Both the position numbers and the translations under genes were made by a program. DNA of 64,000 nucleotides, taken from NCBI RefSeq assembly GCF_008801605.1, contig NZ_VZPJ01000010.1, forward strand, positions 124,001-188,000, given 5' to 3'. Numbering within the stretch: position 1 is the first letter of the stretch; every line of letters starts with the position of its first letter. Shown here one piece after another: positions 40,328-48,336 of the stretch. Below the pieces are notes generated by a model. The model did no database searches. It saw nothing but the letters and a program-made list of their open reading frames with translations, and had not been told where the DNA came from. This DNA comes from Pseudomonas brassicacearum subsp. brassicacearum (GTDB lineage: Bacteria; Pseudomonadota; Gammaproteobacteria; Pseudomonadales; Pseudomonadaceae).

Positions 40328-42457
40328 TCAGCCGTTGGGCCCTACTGTCGCAACGATGGTCACTTGCTTGTTGTCCGGTATTTCCTGGTACGCCAGCACA
40401 TGCAACCCCGGGACCGCGAGGCGCCCGAATCGCGAGAGCATCGCGCGAATCGGGCCGGCCACCAGCAGGATCACTGGCTGGCCTTGCATCTCTTGCCGCT
40501 GGGCTGCTTCGATCAGCGAACGCTGCAGCTTCTCGGCCATGCTTGGCTCCAGCAGAACACCCTCTTCCGAGCCTTGTCCTGCCTTCTGCAGACTATTGAG
40601 CAATATCTGTTCCAACCTTGGTTCCAAGGTGATCACAGGCAGCTCAGACTCAGTGCCTACAATGCTTTGGACGATTGCGCGGGACACGCCGACCCGAACC
40701 GCAGCCACCAGGGCGGCGGTATCTTGACTCTTGGAGGCGTTATTGGCGATAGCCTCGGCGATACTGCGTATGTCGCGCACGGGCACCTGTTCGGCCAACA
40801 GCGCCTGCAGCACCTTGAGCAACTGCGACAACGAAACCACACCCGGCACCAGCTCTTCGGCCAGCTTCGGCGAGCCTTTGGCCAGTACTTGCAGGAGTTG
40901 CTGGACTTCTTCGTGGCCAATCAGCTCGCTGGAGTGCTTGTACAGGATCTGGTTCAAGTGGGTCGCCACCACCGTACTGGCGTCCACCACGGTATAACCG
41001 AGGGACTGGGCCTGGGCCCGCTGGCTGATTTCGATCCACACCGCTTCCAGGCCGAAAGCCGGATCCTTGGCGGTGATGCCATTGAGGGAGCCGTAGACCT
41101 GCCCGGGGTTGATCGCCAGCTCGCGGTCGGGGTAGATCTCGGCTTCGGCCAGGATCACCCCCATCAGCGTCAGGCGGTAGGCGCTCGGCGCCAGATCGAG
41201 GTTATCGCGGATATGCACGGTCGGCATCAGGAAGCCCAGGTCCTGGGACAGCTTCTTGCGCACCCCCTTGATCCGCGCCAGCAATTGCCCACCCTGGTTG
41301 CGGTCGACCAATGGAATCAGGCGGTAACCGACTTCCAGGCCGATCATGTCGATCGGCGTCACGTCATCCCAGCCCAGCTCCTTGGTTTCCATGGCGCGGG
41401 CCGGCGACGGCAGCAGTTCCTGCTGACGCTTGACCTCTTGCAGGGCCTGGACTTTCTGCACGTTCTGCTTCTTCCAGAACAGGTAGGCTCCGCCTGCAGC
41501 CATGGCCGCCATGCTCAGGAAGGAAATGTGGGGCATCCCCGGCACCAGGCCCATCACCGCCATCAGGCCGGCGGCAACGGCCAGGGCCTTGGGCGAGGCG
41601 AACATCTGCCGGCCGATCTGCTTGCCCATGTCTTCGGAGCCCGAAGCACGGGTCACCATGATCGCGGCCGCTGTAGATAACAACAGTGATGGCAATTGCG
41701 CCACCAAACCGTCACCGATGGTCAACAAGGCGTAAACCCTGCCAGCGTCGCCAAAACTCATGTTGTGCTGGAAGATACCGACAGCCATGCCGCCGATCAG
41801 GTTGATGAACAGAATCAACAGGCCGGCGATGGCGTCACCGCGCACGAATTTGCTGGCACCGTCCATGGAACCGTAGAACTCGGCTTCCTGGGCCACTTCC
41901 AGACGACGCAGCTTGGCCTGGCTCTGATCAATGAGGCCGGCGTTGAGGTCGGCGTCGATCGCCATCTGCTTGCCGGGCATCGCATCGAGGGTAAAACGCG
42001 CGCTCACCTCGGAAATCCGCCCGGCACCCTTGGTCACCACGACGAAGTTGATGATCATCAAGATGGCGAAAACCACGATACCGACCACGTAGTTGCCGCC
42101 GATCACCACCTCACCAAAGGCCTGGATCACCTTACCGGCGGCGGCGTGACCGTCCTGGCCGTGGAGCATGACCACCCGGGTGGACGCCACGTTCAGCGCC
42201 AGGCGCAACAGCGTGGCCACCAGCAGGATGGTCGGGAATACGGCGAAATCCAGCGGCCGCAGGGCGTAGACGCACACCAGCAGCACGACGATCGACAGGG
42301 CGATGTTGAACGTGAAAAACACGTCCAGCAGGAACGGCGGCACCGGCAGCATCATCATGGCGAGCATGACCAGCAGCAACAGCGGCACGCCCAGATTACC
42401 CCGGCTGAGGTCTACGACATTACTGCGCGCGGTGCTGAATAACTGAGAGCGATCCAC
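40328..42457 (-). CDS. flhA: Flagellar export gate protein FlhA
   Basis: The 709-residue export-gate component has eight N-terminal helices, the FHIPEP-type conserved cytoplasmic loop (VTKGAGRISEVSARFTLDAM, then PGKQMAIDADLNAGLI), and a cytoplasmic domain (from about 330) forming the nonameric ring that docks chaperone-substrate complexes. The start is a GTG at 42457 with GGGGA seven bases upstream, giving the family N-terminus MDRSQLFSTARSN; an ATG further out would add 26 residues of REP-adjacent sequence. A sigma-54-type promoter lies 61 bases upstream. Confidence 0.96.
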   Translation of the reverse strand: MDRSQLFSTARSNVVDLSRGNLGVPLLLLVMLAMMMLPVPPFLLDVFFTFNIALSIVVLLVCVYALRPLDFAVFPTILLVATLLRLALNVASTRVVMLHGQDGHAAAGKVIQAFGEVVIGGNYVVGIVVFAILMIINFVVVTKGAGRISEVSARFTLDAMPGKQMAIDADLNAGLIDQSQAKLRRLEVAQEAEFYGSMDGASKFVRGDAIAGLLILFINLIGGMAVGIFQHNMSFGDAGRVYALLTIGDGLVAQLPSLLLSTAAAIMVTRASGSEDMGKQIGRQMFASPKALAVAAGLMAVMGLVPGMPHISFLSMAAMAAGGAYLFWKKQNVQKVQALQEVKRQQELLPSPARAMETKELGWDDVTPIDMIGLEVGYRLIPLVDRNQGGQLLARIKGVRKKLSQDLGFLMPTVHIRDNLDLAPSAYRLTLMGVILAEAEIYPDRELAINPGQVYGSLNGITAKDPAFGLEAVWIEISQRAQAQSLGYTVVDASTVVATHLNQILYKHSSELIGHEEVQQLLQVLAKGSPKLAEELVPGVVSLSQLLKVLQALLAEQVPVRDIRSIAEAIANNASKSQDTAALVAAVRVGVSRAIVQSIVGTESELPVITLEPRLEQILLNSLQKAGQGSEEGVLLEPSMAEKLQRSLIEAAQRQEMQGQPVILLVAGPIRAMLSRFGRLAVPGLHVLAYQEIPDNKQVTIVATVGPNG

Positions 42458-42517
42458 CAATATTCCCCGTTCCTGTGAAGCAAACTTTTGACGCCCGGAG
42501 GGGGCGCAGACGGGGTA

Positions 42518-42534
42518 TTGCAAGAAGCCTTCCA
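42518..42534 (-). promoter_or_regulatory. Sigma-54-type promoter for flhA-flhF-fleN-fliA
   Basis: On the minus strand TGGAAG-GCTTC-TTGC keeps the invariant GG and GC with exact 10-base spacing, followed by AA. The -24 box has two changes from TGGCAC. The predicted start site is about 50 bases before the GTG of flhA. It lies between flhA and the REP doublet. Confidence 0.75.
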
Positions 42535-42579
42535 ACTTTTGTCGGAGGCTGAAATAGAGGGGTTGAAGGGACGCTGACC

Positions 42580-42669
42580 TGTGGGAGCGAGCTGGCTCGC
42601 GATAGCGATTTGTCAGTCACACCCATAGTCGACTGAACCAGCGCAATCGCGAGCAAGCTCGCTCCCACA
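42580..42669. repeat. REP doublet (REPIN) between flhB and flhA
   Basis: The inward-facing units GTGGGAGCGAGCTGGCTCGC and CGAGCAAGCTCGCTCCCAC are about 45 bases apart. It starts 19 bases downstream of the flhB stop and ends the fliL-flhB unit upstream of the flhA promoter. Confidence 0.92.
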
Positions 42670-42688
42670 GGGTTTTGTGCCAGCCGAC

Positions 42689-43825
42689 TCAGGAATCACG
42701 CCGCAAATCCGGCGGGATCGGCAGGTCCTTGAGCGGTTCGGGGCGTTTGCCCTTGCCGGCGCGGTGCTGGCGGATCTGGTAGACGTAGGCCAGCACCTGG
42801 GCCACGGCCAGGTACAGGCCGCCAGGGATTTCCTGGTCGAGCTCGGTGGAGTAGTAAATCGACCGCGCCAGCGCCGGGGACTCGAGCAGCATCACCTCAT
42901 TGGCCACGGCGATCTCACGGATCTTCAGCGCCAGGAAGTCACTGCCCTTGGCCAGCAACACGGGAGCGTTGCCTTTCTCGGGGTCGTACTTGAGCGCCAC
43001 GGCATAGTGGGTCGGGTTGGTGATGACCACATCGGCGTCTGGGATCGCTGCCATCATCCGCCGCTGGGACACCTCGCGCTGCAACTGGCGAATCCGCTGC
43101 TTGACCTCCGGCTTGCCCTCCGAGTCCTTGTGCTCGTCGCGCACTTCCTGCTTGGTCATCATCAGCTTCTGCTTGCTCTGATACAGCTGGATCGGCACGT
43201 CGATGGCAGCGATCAGGATCAGGCCGCAGGCTATCCACAACGTGCTCCAACCCACCAACTGCACACTGTGGATGATGGCCTGCTCCAGCGGCTCGTGAGC
43301 GATGCGCAACAGATCGTCGATATCGGACTGCAACACCGTCAGCGCGACAAACAGAACCAGCAGGAATTTCCCGAAAGCCTTGAGCAGTTCCATCAGCGCC
43401 GAGGTCGAAAACATGCGCTTAAGACCAGCGGCGGGGTTCATCCGACTGAATTTGGGGGCCAGGCTACCGGCGGCGAACAACCAGCCGCCCAGGGAAATCG
43501 GGCCGATAACAGCGGCCAGCAACAGGAAGATCAGAACCGGCTGTATCGCCAGAATCGCGATTTTGCCTGAGTGCAGCAGATACTGGGCCATGGACCCCGG
43601 CGTGAGCAGCACCTCACGGGGCAGCGAGAAATTCAGCCGCATGATTTCCAGCAGGTCCAGGGCCAACCCGCCACCATAAATCAGCAACCCACCCGCCCCG
43701 GCCAGCATCACCGCCAGGGTATTGAGCTCCTTGGAGCGGGCGGTCTCACCCTTTTCCCGGGATTCGCGCAGGCGCTTTTCCGTGGGGTCTTCTGTCTTGT
43801 CCTGGCCACTCTCGCTCTCGGCCAT
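42689..43825 (-). CDS. flhB: Flagellar export gate and substrate-specificity switch protein FlhB
   Basis: The 378-residue protein has four membrane helices and a cytoplasmic domain with the autocleavage site NPTH (270-273). After hook completion FliK triggers this domain to switch export from rod/hook to filament substrates. The N-terminal TEDPTEKRLRESREKGETAR is the family signature. The last gene of the fliLMNOPQR-flhB unit, it lies 3 bases after fliR and is followed by a REP doublet. A C-terminal-domain paralogue (fhlB) is at 27,556. Confidence 0.97.
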   Translation of the reverse strand: MAESESGQDKTEDPTEKRLRESREKGETARSKELNTLAVMLAGAGGLLIYGGGLALDLLEIMRLNFSLPREVLLTPGSMAQYLLHSGKIAILAIQPVLIFLLLAAVIGPISLGGWLFAAGSLAPKFSRMNPAAGLKRMFSTSALMELLKAFGKFLLVLFVALTVLQSDIDDLLRIAHEPLEQAIIHSVQLVGWSTLWIACGLILIAAIDVPIQLYQSKQKLMMTKQEVRDEHKDSEGKPEVKQRIRQLQREVSQRRMMAAIPDADVVITNPTHYAVALKYDPEKGNAPVLLAKGSDFLALKIREIAVANEVMLLESPALARSIYYSTELDQEIPGGLYLAVAQVLAYVYQIRQHRAGKGKRPEPLKDLPIPPDLRRDS

Positions 43826-43828
43826 GGT

Positions 43829-44611
43829 TCAGCGTGCCTGTGCCATGTCGCGTAGCAGTTGCAAGGCCTGGATGGCCAGCGGCTGATACTGGTTGAGGAT
43901 ATCCCCCAGGCTGATCCAGAAAATCACCATGCCCAGCGTGAGGATCAGCGGGAAACCGATGGAGAAAATGTTCAACTGCGGCGCCGCCCGGGTCATCACG
44001 CCAAAGGCGATGTTGACCACCAGCAACGCAGTGATCGCGGGCAATACCAGCACCATCGCCGCACCCAGGACCCAACCGAGCTTGCCGGCGATTTCCCAGA
44101 AATGATTGACCAGCAACGCACTGCCCACCGGCATGGTGGTAAAACTCTCGGTCAAGACTTCGAACACCACCAGATGCCCGTTCATGGCGAGGAACAACAG
44201 GGTCACCAGCATCGTCAGGAACTGACCGATCACTGCCGTCGTCACGCCATTGGTGGGGTCGACCATGGACGCGAAGGCCATGCCCATCTGGATCGAAATG
44301 ATTTGCCCGGCCACCACGAACGCCTGGAAGAACAGCTGCAGCGAGAACCCCATCAAGGTGCCGATGAGGATCTGCTCGGCCACCAGCATCAGTGCGCTGA
44401 GGTCCAGCGCATGAACCGATGGCATCGGCGGCAGCCCGGGCGCGATGACCACCGTGATCGCCAGGGCGAAATACAAGCGCACGCGCCGGGGCACCAGGGT
44501 CGTGCCGAAGACCGGCATACTCATGAGCACCGCGGTGACGCGAAACAGTGGCAGGACGAACGATGCCACCCAGGAACTGATCTGGGTGTCCGTCAGCGCG
44601 AGCATCGACAT
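43829..44611 (-). CDS. fliR: Flagellar export gate protein FliR
   Basis: The 260-residue polytopic protein is the single-copy subunit that closes the FliP5Q4R1 export channel. It begins with WVASFVLPLFRVTAVLMSMP and contains the conserved GFSLQLFFQAFVVAGQIISI and QMGMAFASMVDP segments. It lies 4 bases after fliQ and 3 bases before flhB. Confidence 0.95.
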   Translation of the reverse strand: MSMLALTDTQISSWVASFVLPLFRVTAVLMSMPVFGTTLVPRRVRLYFALAITVVIAPGLPPMPSVHALDLSALMLVAEQILIGTLMGFSLQLFFQAFVVAGQIISIQMGMAFASMVDPTNGVTTAVIGQFLTMLVTLLFLAMNGHLVVFEVLTESFTTMPVGSALLVNHFWEIAGKLGWVLGAAMVLVLPAITALLVVNIAFGVMTRAAPQLNIFSIGFPLILTLGMVIFWISLGDILNQYQPLAIQALQLLRDMAQAR

Positions 44612-44615
44612 GAGG

Positions 44616-44885
44616 TCAGCCGATCAACTGCGGAATACTGCCGTACAACTGCAGGATGTATTCCATGAAGGTTTGCACCAGCCAGGGCCCGGCGACGATC
44701 AGCGTCACCAACATCACCAACAGGCGCGGCAGGAAGCTCAAGGTCTGCTCGTTGATCTGGGTCGCGGCCTGGAACATCGCCACCAGCAACCCCACCAGCA
44801 GGCTGGGGATCACCAGGATGGCGACCATCGTGGTCGTCAGCCAGAGCGCTTCACGGAACAGGTCTACCGCTACTTCAGGCGTCAT
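44616..44885 (-). CDS. fliQ: Flagellar export gate protein FliQ
   Basis: The 89-residue protein has two membrane helices. It contains the family core LLVGLLVAMFQAATQINEQT and LSFLPRLLVMLVTLIVAGPW. Four copies join FliP and FliR in the export channel. Spacing to fliP is 23 bases and to fliR 4 bases. Confidence 0.96.
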   Translation of the reverse strand: MTPEVAVDLFREALWLTTTMVAILVIPSLLVGLLVAMFQAATQINEQTLSFLPRLLVMLVTLIVAGPWLVQTFMEYILQLYGSIPQLIG

Positions 44886-44908
44886 ATCGTCCTACCCGCA
44901 CAAAAGGC

Positions 44909-45658
44909 CTAAACACCGCCGAAACTGCCCGCCAGGGTACCGATAATCAGCGCCCAGCCATCCACCAGCACAAACAACATGATCTTGAACGGCAGGGAAA
45001 TGATCAACGGAGAGAGCATCATCATGCCCATGGCCATCAGGATACTGGCGACCACCAGGTCAATGATCAGGAAAGGGATGAAAATCATGAAGCCAATCTG
45101 GAAAGCGGTCTTGAGCTCGGACGTCACGAACGCCGGCACCAGGATGGTCAGCGGCGCCTGATCGGCACTGGGGATATCGGTGCGCTTGGACAGGCGCATG
45201 AACAGCTCCAGGTCGCTGCTGCGAGTCTGGGCCAGCATGAAATCCTTGATCGGCACTTCAGCCTTGGCCACGGCATCCTGGGCGGTGATTTTTTCTGCCA
45301 GGTAAGGTTGCAACGCATCCTGGTTCACCCGGTCGAACACCGGCGCCATGATGAACATGGTCAGGAACAGCGCCATGCCGGTGAGGATCTGGTTCGAGGG
45401 CGTCTGTTGCAGGCCCAGGGCCTGACGCAGGATCGAAAAGACAATGATGATCCGGGTGAAGCTGGTCATCAGCATGACGAACGCCGGTATGAAACTCAGC
45501 GCCGTCATGATCAGCAGGATCTGCAGGCTGACCGAGTATTCCTGAGCCCCTTCGGCGTTGGTTCCGAGAGTAATCGCCGGGATCGACAGCGGATCGGCGG
45601 CGAACGCCAACGGTGCGGCCAGCATCAGGGCCAATGCCAACAGGATGCGCAACGGCAT
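44909..45658 (-). CDS. fliP: Flagellar export gate protein FliP
   Basis: The 249-residue protein has a cleavable signal peptide (MPLRILLALALMLAAPLAFA) and four helices. Signature stretches are IVFSILRQALGLQQTPSNQI and LTILVPAFVTSELKTAFQIG. Five copies form the channel core. Its ATG overlaps the fliO stop by one base (TAATG). Confidence 0.97.
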   Translation of the reverse strand: MPLRILLALALMLAAPLAFAADPLSIPAITLGTNAEGAQEYSVSLQILLIMTALSFIPAFVMLMTSFTRIIIVFSILRQALGLQQTPSNQILTGMALFLTMFIMAPVFDRVNQDALQPYLAEKITAQDAVAKAEVPIKDFMLAQTRSSDLELFMRLSKRTDIPSADQAPLTILVPAFVTSELKTAFQIGFMIFIPFLIIDLVVASILMAMGMMMLSPLIISLPFKIMLFVLVDGWALIIGTLAGSFGGV

Positions 45659-46095
45659 TACTTTTTATCCTTCTGGTCTTTACCCAACAGTTCCATGAGG
45701 CGCTGGGCAAATTCGGGGCTGGCCTGCTCGGCGGAAGGCACCTGCACCGGCTCCTTGAGGACGTGCAAGGCGGTGATGGTGCCCGGGCTCAGGCCCAGCA
45801 GGATCTGCTCATTGCCGACCTGCACCAGCACCAGCCGGTCGCGTGGCCCGAGCGCGCGGGAACCGACGATGTCGATGACCTGCCCCTTGCCAGCCGGCCC
45901 CGCCTGCTGCACACGCCGCAACAGCCAGGCGAGAAAGAAGATCAAGCCCAGCACCAGCAGCAAGCCGAGCACCAATTGCGCCAATTGCCCGGCGACACCA
46001 CTGCCTGCTGCCGGCGCGGCGGCGGCCGTGGCAACCGGTTCGGCCGCCAGCACACTCAACGGCAGCATCGCGGCTGCTGCGAAGAAACCTTTCAC
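45658..46095 (-). CDS. fliO: Flagellar export assembly protein FliO
   Basis: The 145-residue protein has a signal-like N-terminus (MKGFFAAAAMLPLSVLA), one membrane helix (LVLGLLLVLGLIFFLAWLLR) and a small cytoplasmic domain (VIDIVGSRALGPRDRLVLVQ). FliO helps assemble the FliP ring. The start is a GTG at 46095 immediately after the fliN stop (TAAGTG); no strong ribosome binding site is seen, so translation probably depends on coupling. Position 10 is the first ATG, but starting there would destroy the N-terminal hydrophobic segment. Confidence 0.9.
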   Translation of the reverse strand: MKGFFAAAAMLPLSVLAAEPVATAAAAPAAGSGVAGQLAQLVLGLLLVLGLIFFLAWLLRRVQQAGPAGKGQVIDIVGSRALGPRDRLVLVQVGNEQILLGLSPGTITALHVLKEPVQVPSAEQASPEFAQRLMELLGKDQKDKK

Positions 46096-46554
46096 TTAGC
46101 GCAACTTCTTGATGCGTTCGCTCGGGCTGATCACGTCCGTCAGGCGAATGCCGAACTTCTCGTTGACCACCACCACTTCGCCATGGGCGATCAAGGTGCC
46201 GTTGACCAGTACATCGAGCGGCTCGCCGGCCAGGCGGTCCAGTTCGATCACCGAGCCTTGGTTGAGCTGCAGCAGGTTGCGGATATTGATGTCGGTGCTG
46301 CCCACTTCCATGGAAATCGACACCGGGATATCGAGAATCACATCCAGATTCGGGCCATCGAGCGTCACCGGTTCATGACTCTTCGGCACGCTGCCAAATT
46401 CTTCCATCTGCAGGCGGCTGGACGCATGGGCGCCAGTGTCGGCCGCCAGCAAGGCGTCGATGTCGGCTTGCCCGGCATCGCCGGTTTCTTCCAGGGCCGC
46501 AGCCCATTCATCGGCCAGCGCCTGGTCATCCTGGGTATTCATATCGTCAGCCAT
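46096..46554 (-). CDS. fliN: Flagellar switch protein FliN with FliM-like N-terminal peptide
   Basis: The 152-residue switch/C-ring protein has a SpoA domain (about 70-148; LDVILDIPVSISMEVGSTDI, then LLQLNQGSVIELDRLAGEPL). The acidic N-terminal 65 residues include ADEWAAALEE and DIDALLAADTG; the latter resembles the FliM N-terminal CheY-binding peptide. The start at 46554 is chosen for spacing to GAGGA; the preceding ATG at 46557 would add one Met. It lies 71 bases after fliM. Confidence 0.95.
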   Translation of the reverse strand: MADDMNTQDDQALADEWAAALEETGDAGQADIDALLAADTGAHASSRLQMEEFGSVPKSHEPVTLDGPNLDVILDIPVSISMEVGSTDINIRNLLQLNQGSVIELDRLAGEPLDVLVNGTLIAHGEVVVVNEKFGIRLTDVISPSERIKKLR

Positions 46555-46625
46555 CATGTGTCCTCGGCGGGCAAAATTCAGTTAGAAGCAAAAATCCGTT
46601 ACAAACTTAAGGTGTTCGACACCGC

Positions 46626-47594
46626 TCAGCGGCGTTCGATCGGCTCGATCACCTGCAACGCCAGGTTGCCTTTGTGAGAGCCCATCTTGACCTTGAAGGC
46701 CGGCACGCCATTGGCGCGCATGACCATGTCTTCCGGCATCTCGACGGGGATGATGTCCCCCGGCTGCATGTGCAGGATGTCACGCAGACGCAGTTGGCGC
46801 CGAGCGACTGTAGCGCCGATCGGCACGTCGACATCCAGCACGTCCTGGCGCAAAGCGTTGATCCAGCGTTCGTCCTGGTCGTCGAGGTCCGACTGGAAAC
46901 CGGCGTCGAGCATTTCACGCACCGGCTCGATCATCGAGTACGGCATGGTCACGTGCAGGTCGCCACCACCGCCATCGAGCTCGATGTGGAAAGTCGAGAC
47001 CACTATGGCCTCGCTTGGGCCGACGATGTTGGCCATGGCCGGGTTCACTTCCGAGTTGATGTACTCGAAGTTCACTTCCATGATCGCCTGCCAGGCTTCC
47101 TTCAAGTCGACGAAGGCCTGCTCCAGCACCATGCGCACCACCCGCAGCTCGGTCGGGGTGAATTCCCGACCTTCGATCTTGGCGTGACGGCCGTCACCAC
47201 CGAAGAAGTTGTCCACCAGCTTGAACACCAATTTGGCGTCCAGGATGAACAACGCGGTGCCGCGCAACGGCTTGATCTTCACCAGGTTGAGGCTGGTGGG
47301 TACGTACAGCGAGTGCACGTACTCACCGAACTTCATCACTTGCACGCCACCGACGGCCACGTCGGCCGAGCGACGCAGCATGTTGAACATGCTGATGCGG
47401 GTGTAACGGGCGAAACGTTCGTTGATCATTTCCAGGGTCGGCATGCGTCCGCGAACGATGCGATCCTGGCTGGTCAGGTCGTAGCTTTTGACGCTGCCCG
47501 GTTCAGCAGCGTTTTCGGTCTGTACCAGACCGTCGTCGACACCATGCAACAGCGCATCGATTTCGTCCTGGGACAGCAGGTCCTGCACGGCCAT
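46626..47594 (-). CDS. fliM: Flagellar switch protein FliM
   Basis: The 322-residue C-ring protein has the N-terminal CheY-P-binding peptide LLSQDEIDALLHGV (5-18). The middle CheC-like domain has the GGMG-type region replaced by DVAVGGVQVMKFGEYVHSL and FFGGDGRHAKIEGREFTPTE. The C-terminal SpoA domain follows (QLRLRDILHMQPGDIIPVEM). It links CheY signalling to FliG. It lies 9 bases after fliL. Confidence 0.97.
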   Translation of the reverse strand: MAVQDLLSQDEIDALLHGVDDGLVQTENAAEPGSVKSYDLTSQDRIVRGRMPTLEMINERFARYTRISMFNMLRRSADVAVGGVQVMKFGEYVHSLYVPTSLNLVKIKPLRGTALFILDAKLVFKLVDNFFGGDGRHAKIEGREFTPTELRVVRMVLEQAFVDLKEAWQAIMEVNFEYINSEVNPAMANIVGPSEAIVVSTFHIELDGGGGDLHVTMPYSMIEPVREMLDAGFQSDLDDQDERWINALRQDVLDVDVPIGATVARRQLRLRDILHMQPGDIIPVEMPEDMVMRANGVPAFKVKMGSHKGNLALQVIEPIERR

Positions 47595-47603
47595 GTCGTG
47601 TTC

Positions 47604-48107
47604 CTACTGCAATACGAAGTTAGTGAAGAGCAACTGTTCGATCACCACTTTGCCAAGCTCTTTCTGAGCGACTTCCTGCACGCTGGCCGTGGCTTTCTGA
47701 CGCAACATTTCCTGGCCGACCGGAGTGGCCAGGGTGTCGAAATTCTGTCCGGAAAACAGCATCACCAGGTTATTGCGGATCAGTGGCATATGCACCCGCA
47801 GCGCCTCCAGGTCAGCCTGGTTGCGACCCAGCAGGGTAATGCTCACCTGCATGTAGCGTTGACGACCGTTCTGGTTGTAGTTGGCCACGAAGGCTGGCGC
47901 CATCGGTTCGAAAATCGCCGGCTGCTTGCCCACTGGCGCAGCTTCGACCGCGACTGCCGGCTTGCTTTGAGCGCTGTGCATGAAATACCAGGTTGCGCCC
48001 ACAGACACACCGATCGCCAGGAGCAAACCCACCACGATCATGATGATCAGCTTGAGTTTGCCTTTGGTTGCAGGGTCTTTTACAGCTGCTGCTTCACTCT
48101 TCGCCAT
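47604..48107 (-). CDS. fliL: Flagellar basal-body-associated protein FliL
   Basis: The 167-residue single-pass inner-membrane protein has a cytoplasmic Lys/Ala-rich N-terminus, a helix at about 20-40 (LIIMIVVGLLLAIGVSVGAT) and a periplasmic stomatin-like FliL domain ending KVVIEQLLFTNFVLQ. It supports stator function around MotAB/MotCD. It is the first gene of the fliLMNOPQR-flhB unit, with a -24/-12 promoter 51 bases upstream. Confidence 0.94.
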   Translation of the reverse strand: MAKSEAAAVKDPATKGKLKLIIMIVVGLLLAIGVSVGATWYFMHSAQSKPAVAVEAAPVGKQPAIFEPMAPAFVANYNQNGRQRYMQVSITLLGRNQADLEALRVHMPLIRNNLVMLFSGQNFDTLATPVGQEMLRQKATASVQEVAQKELGKVVIEQLLFTNFVLQ

Positions 48108-48157
48108 GCCAATAATCCGTCACTAATCGAGGTTTTCACTGTTGCACGGCAAGGCTG

Positions 48158-48174
48158 GAGCAAGTGTTATGCCA
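48158..48174 (-). promoter_or_regulatory. Sigma-54-type promoter for fliLMNOPQR-flhB
   Basis: On the minus strand TGGCAT-AACAC-TTGC differs from the TGGCAC-N5-TTGC consensus at a single position. The predicted start site is about 41 bases before the fliL ATG. It lies directly next to the REP doublet that follows fliK. Confidence 0.82.
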
Positions 48175-48232
48175 GAAGTGGCAAGAGAGAAGATGGCGGG
48201 CCGGGTGCAATCTTTGATCGCCCAAAAAGCAA

Positions 48233-48321
48233 TGTGGGAGCGAGCTTGCTCGCGATAGCAGTGGATCTGTCACTACAAGGGTGACTGACAGTCCGCTATC
48301 GCGAGCAAGCTCGCTCCCACA
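48233..48321. repeat. REP doublet (REPIN) between fliK and fliL
   Basis: Inward-facing perfect units (GTGGGAGCGAGCTTGCTCGC and its exact inverse) are separated by about 43 bases. It starts 15 bases downstream of the fliK stop and is the best match to the window consensus. Confidence 0.94.
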
Positions 48322-48336
48322 GAGGGTGTTGAGGCG

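Noticed and set aside
42480..42500. Alternative sigma-54-like match upstream of flhA (GGCGTC...TTTGC, minus strand)
   Set aside because: GG to GC spacing is 12 bases; the site at 42518-42534 has the correct spacing.
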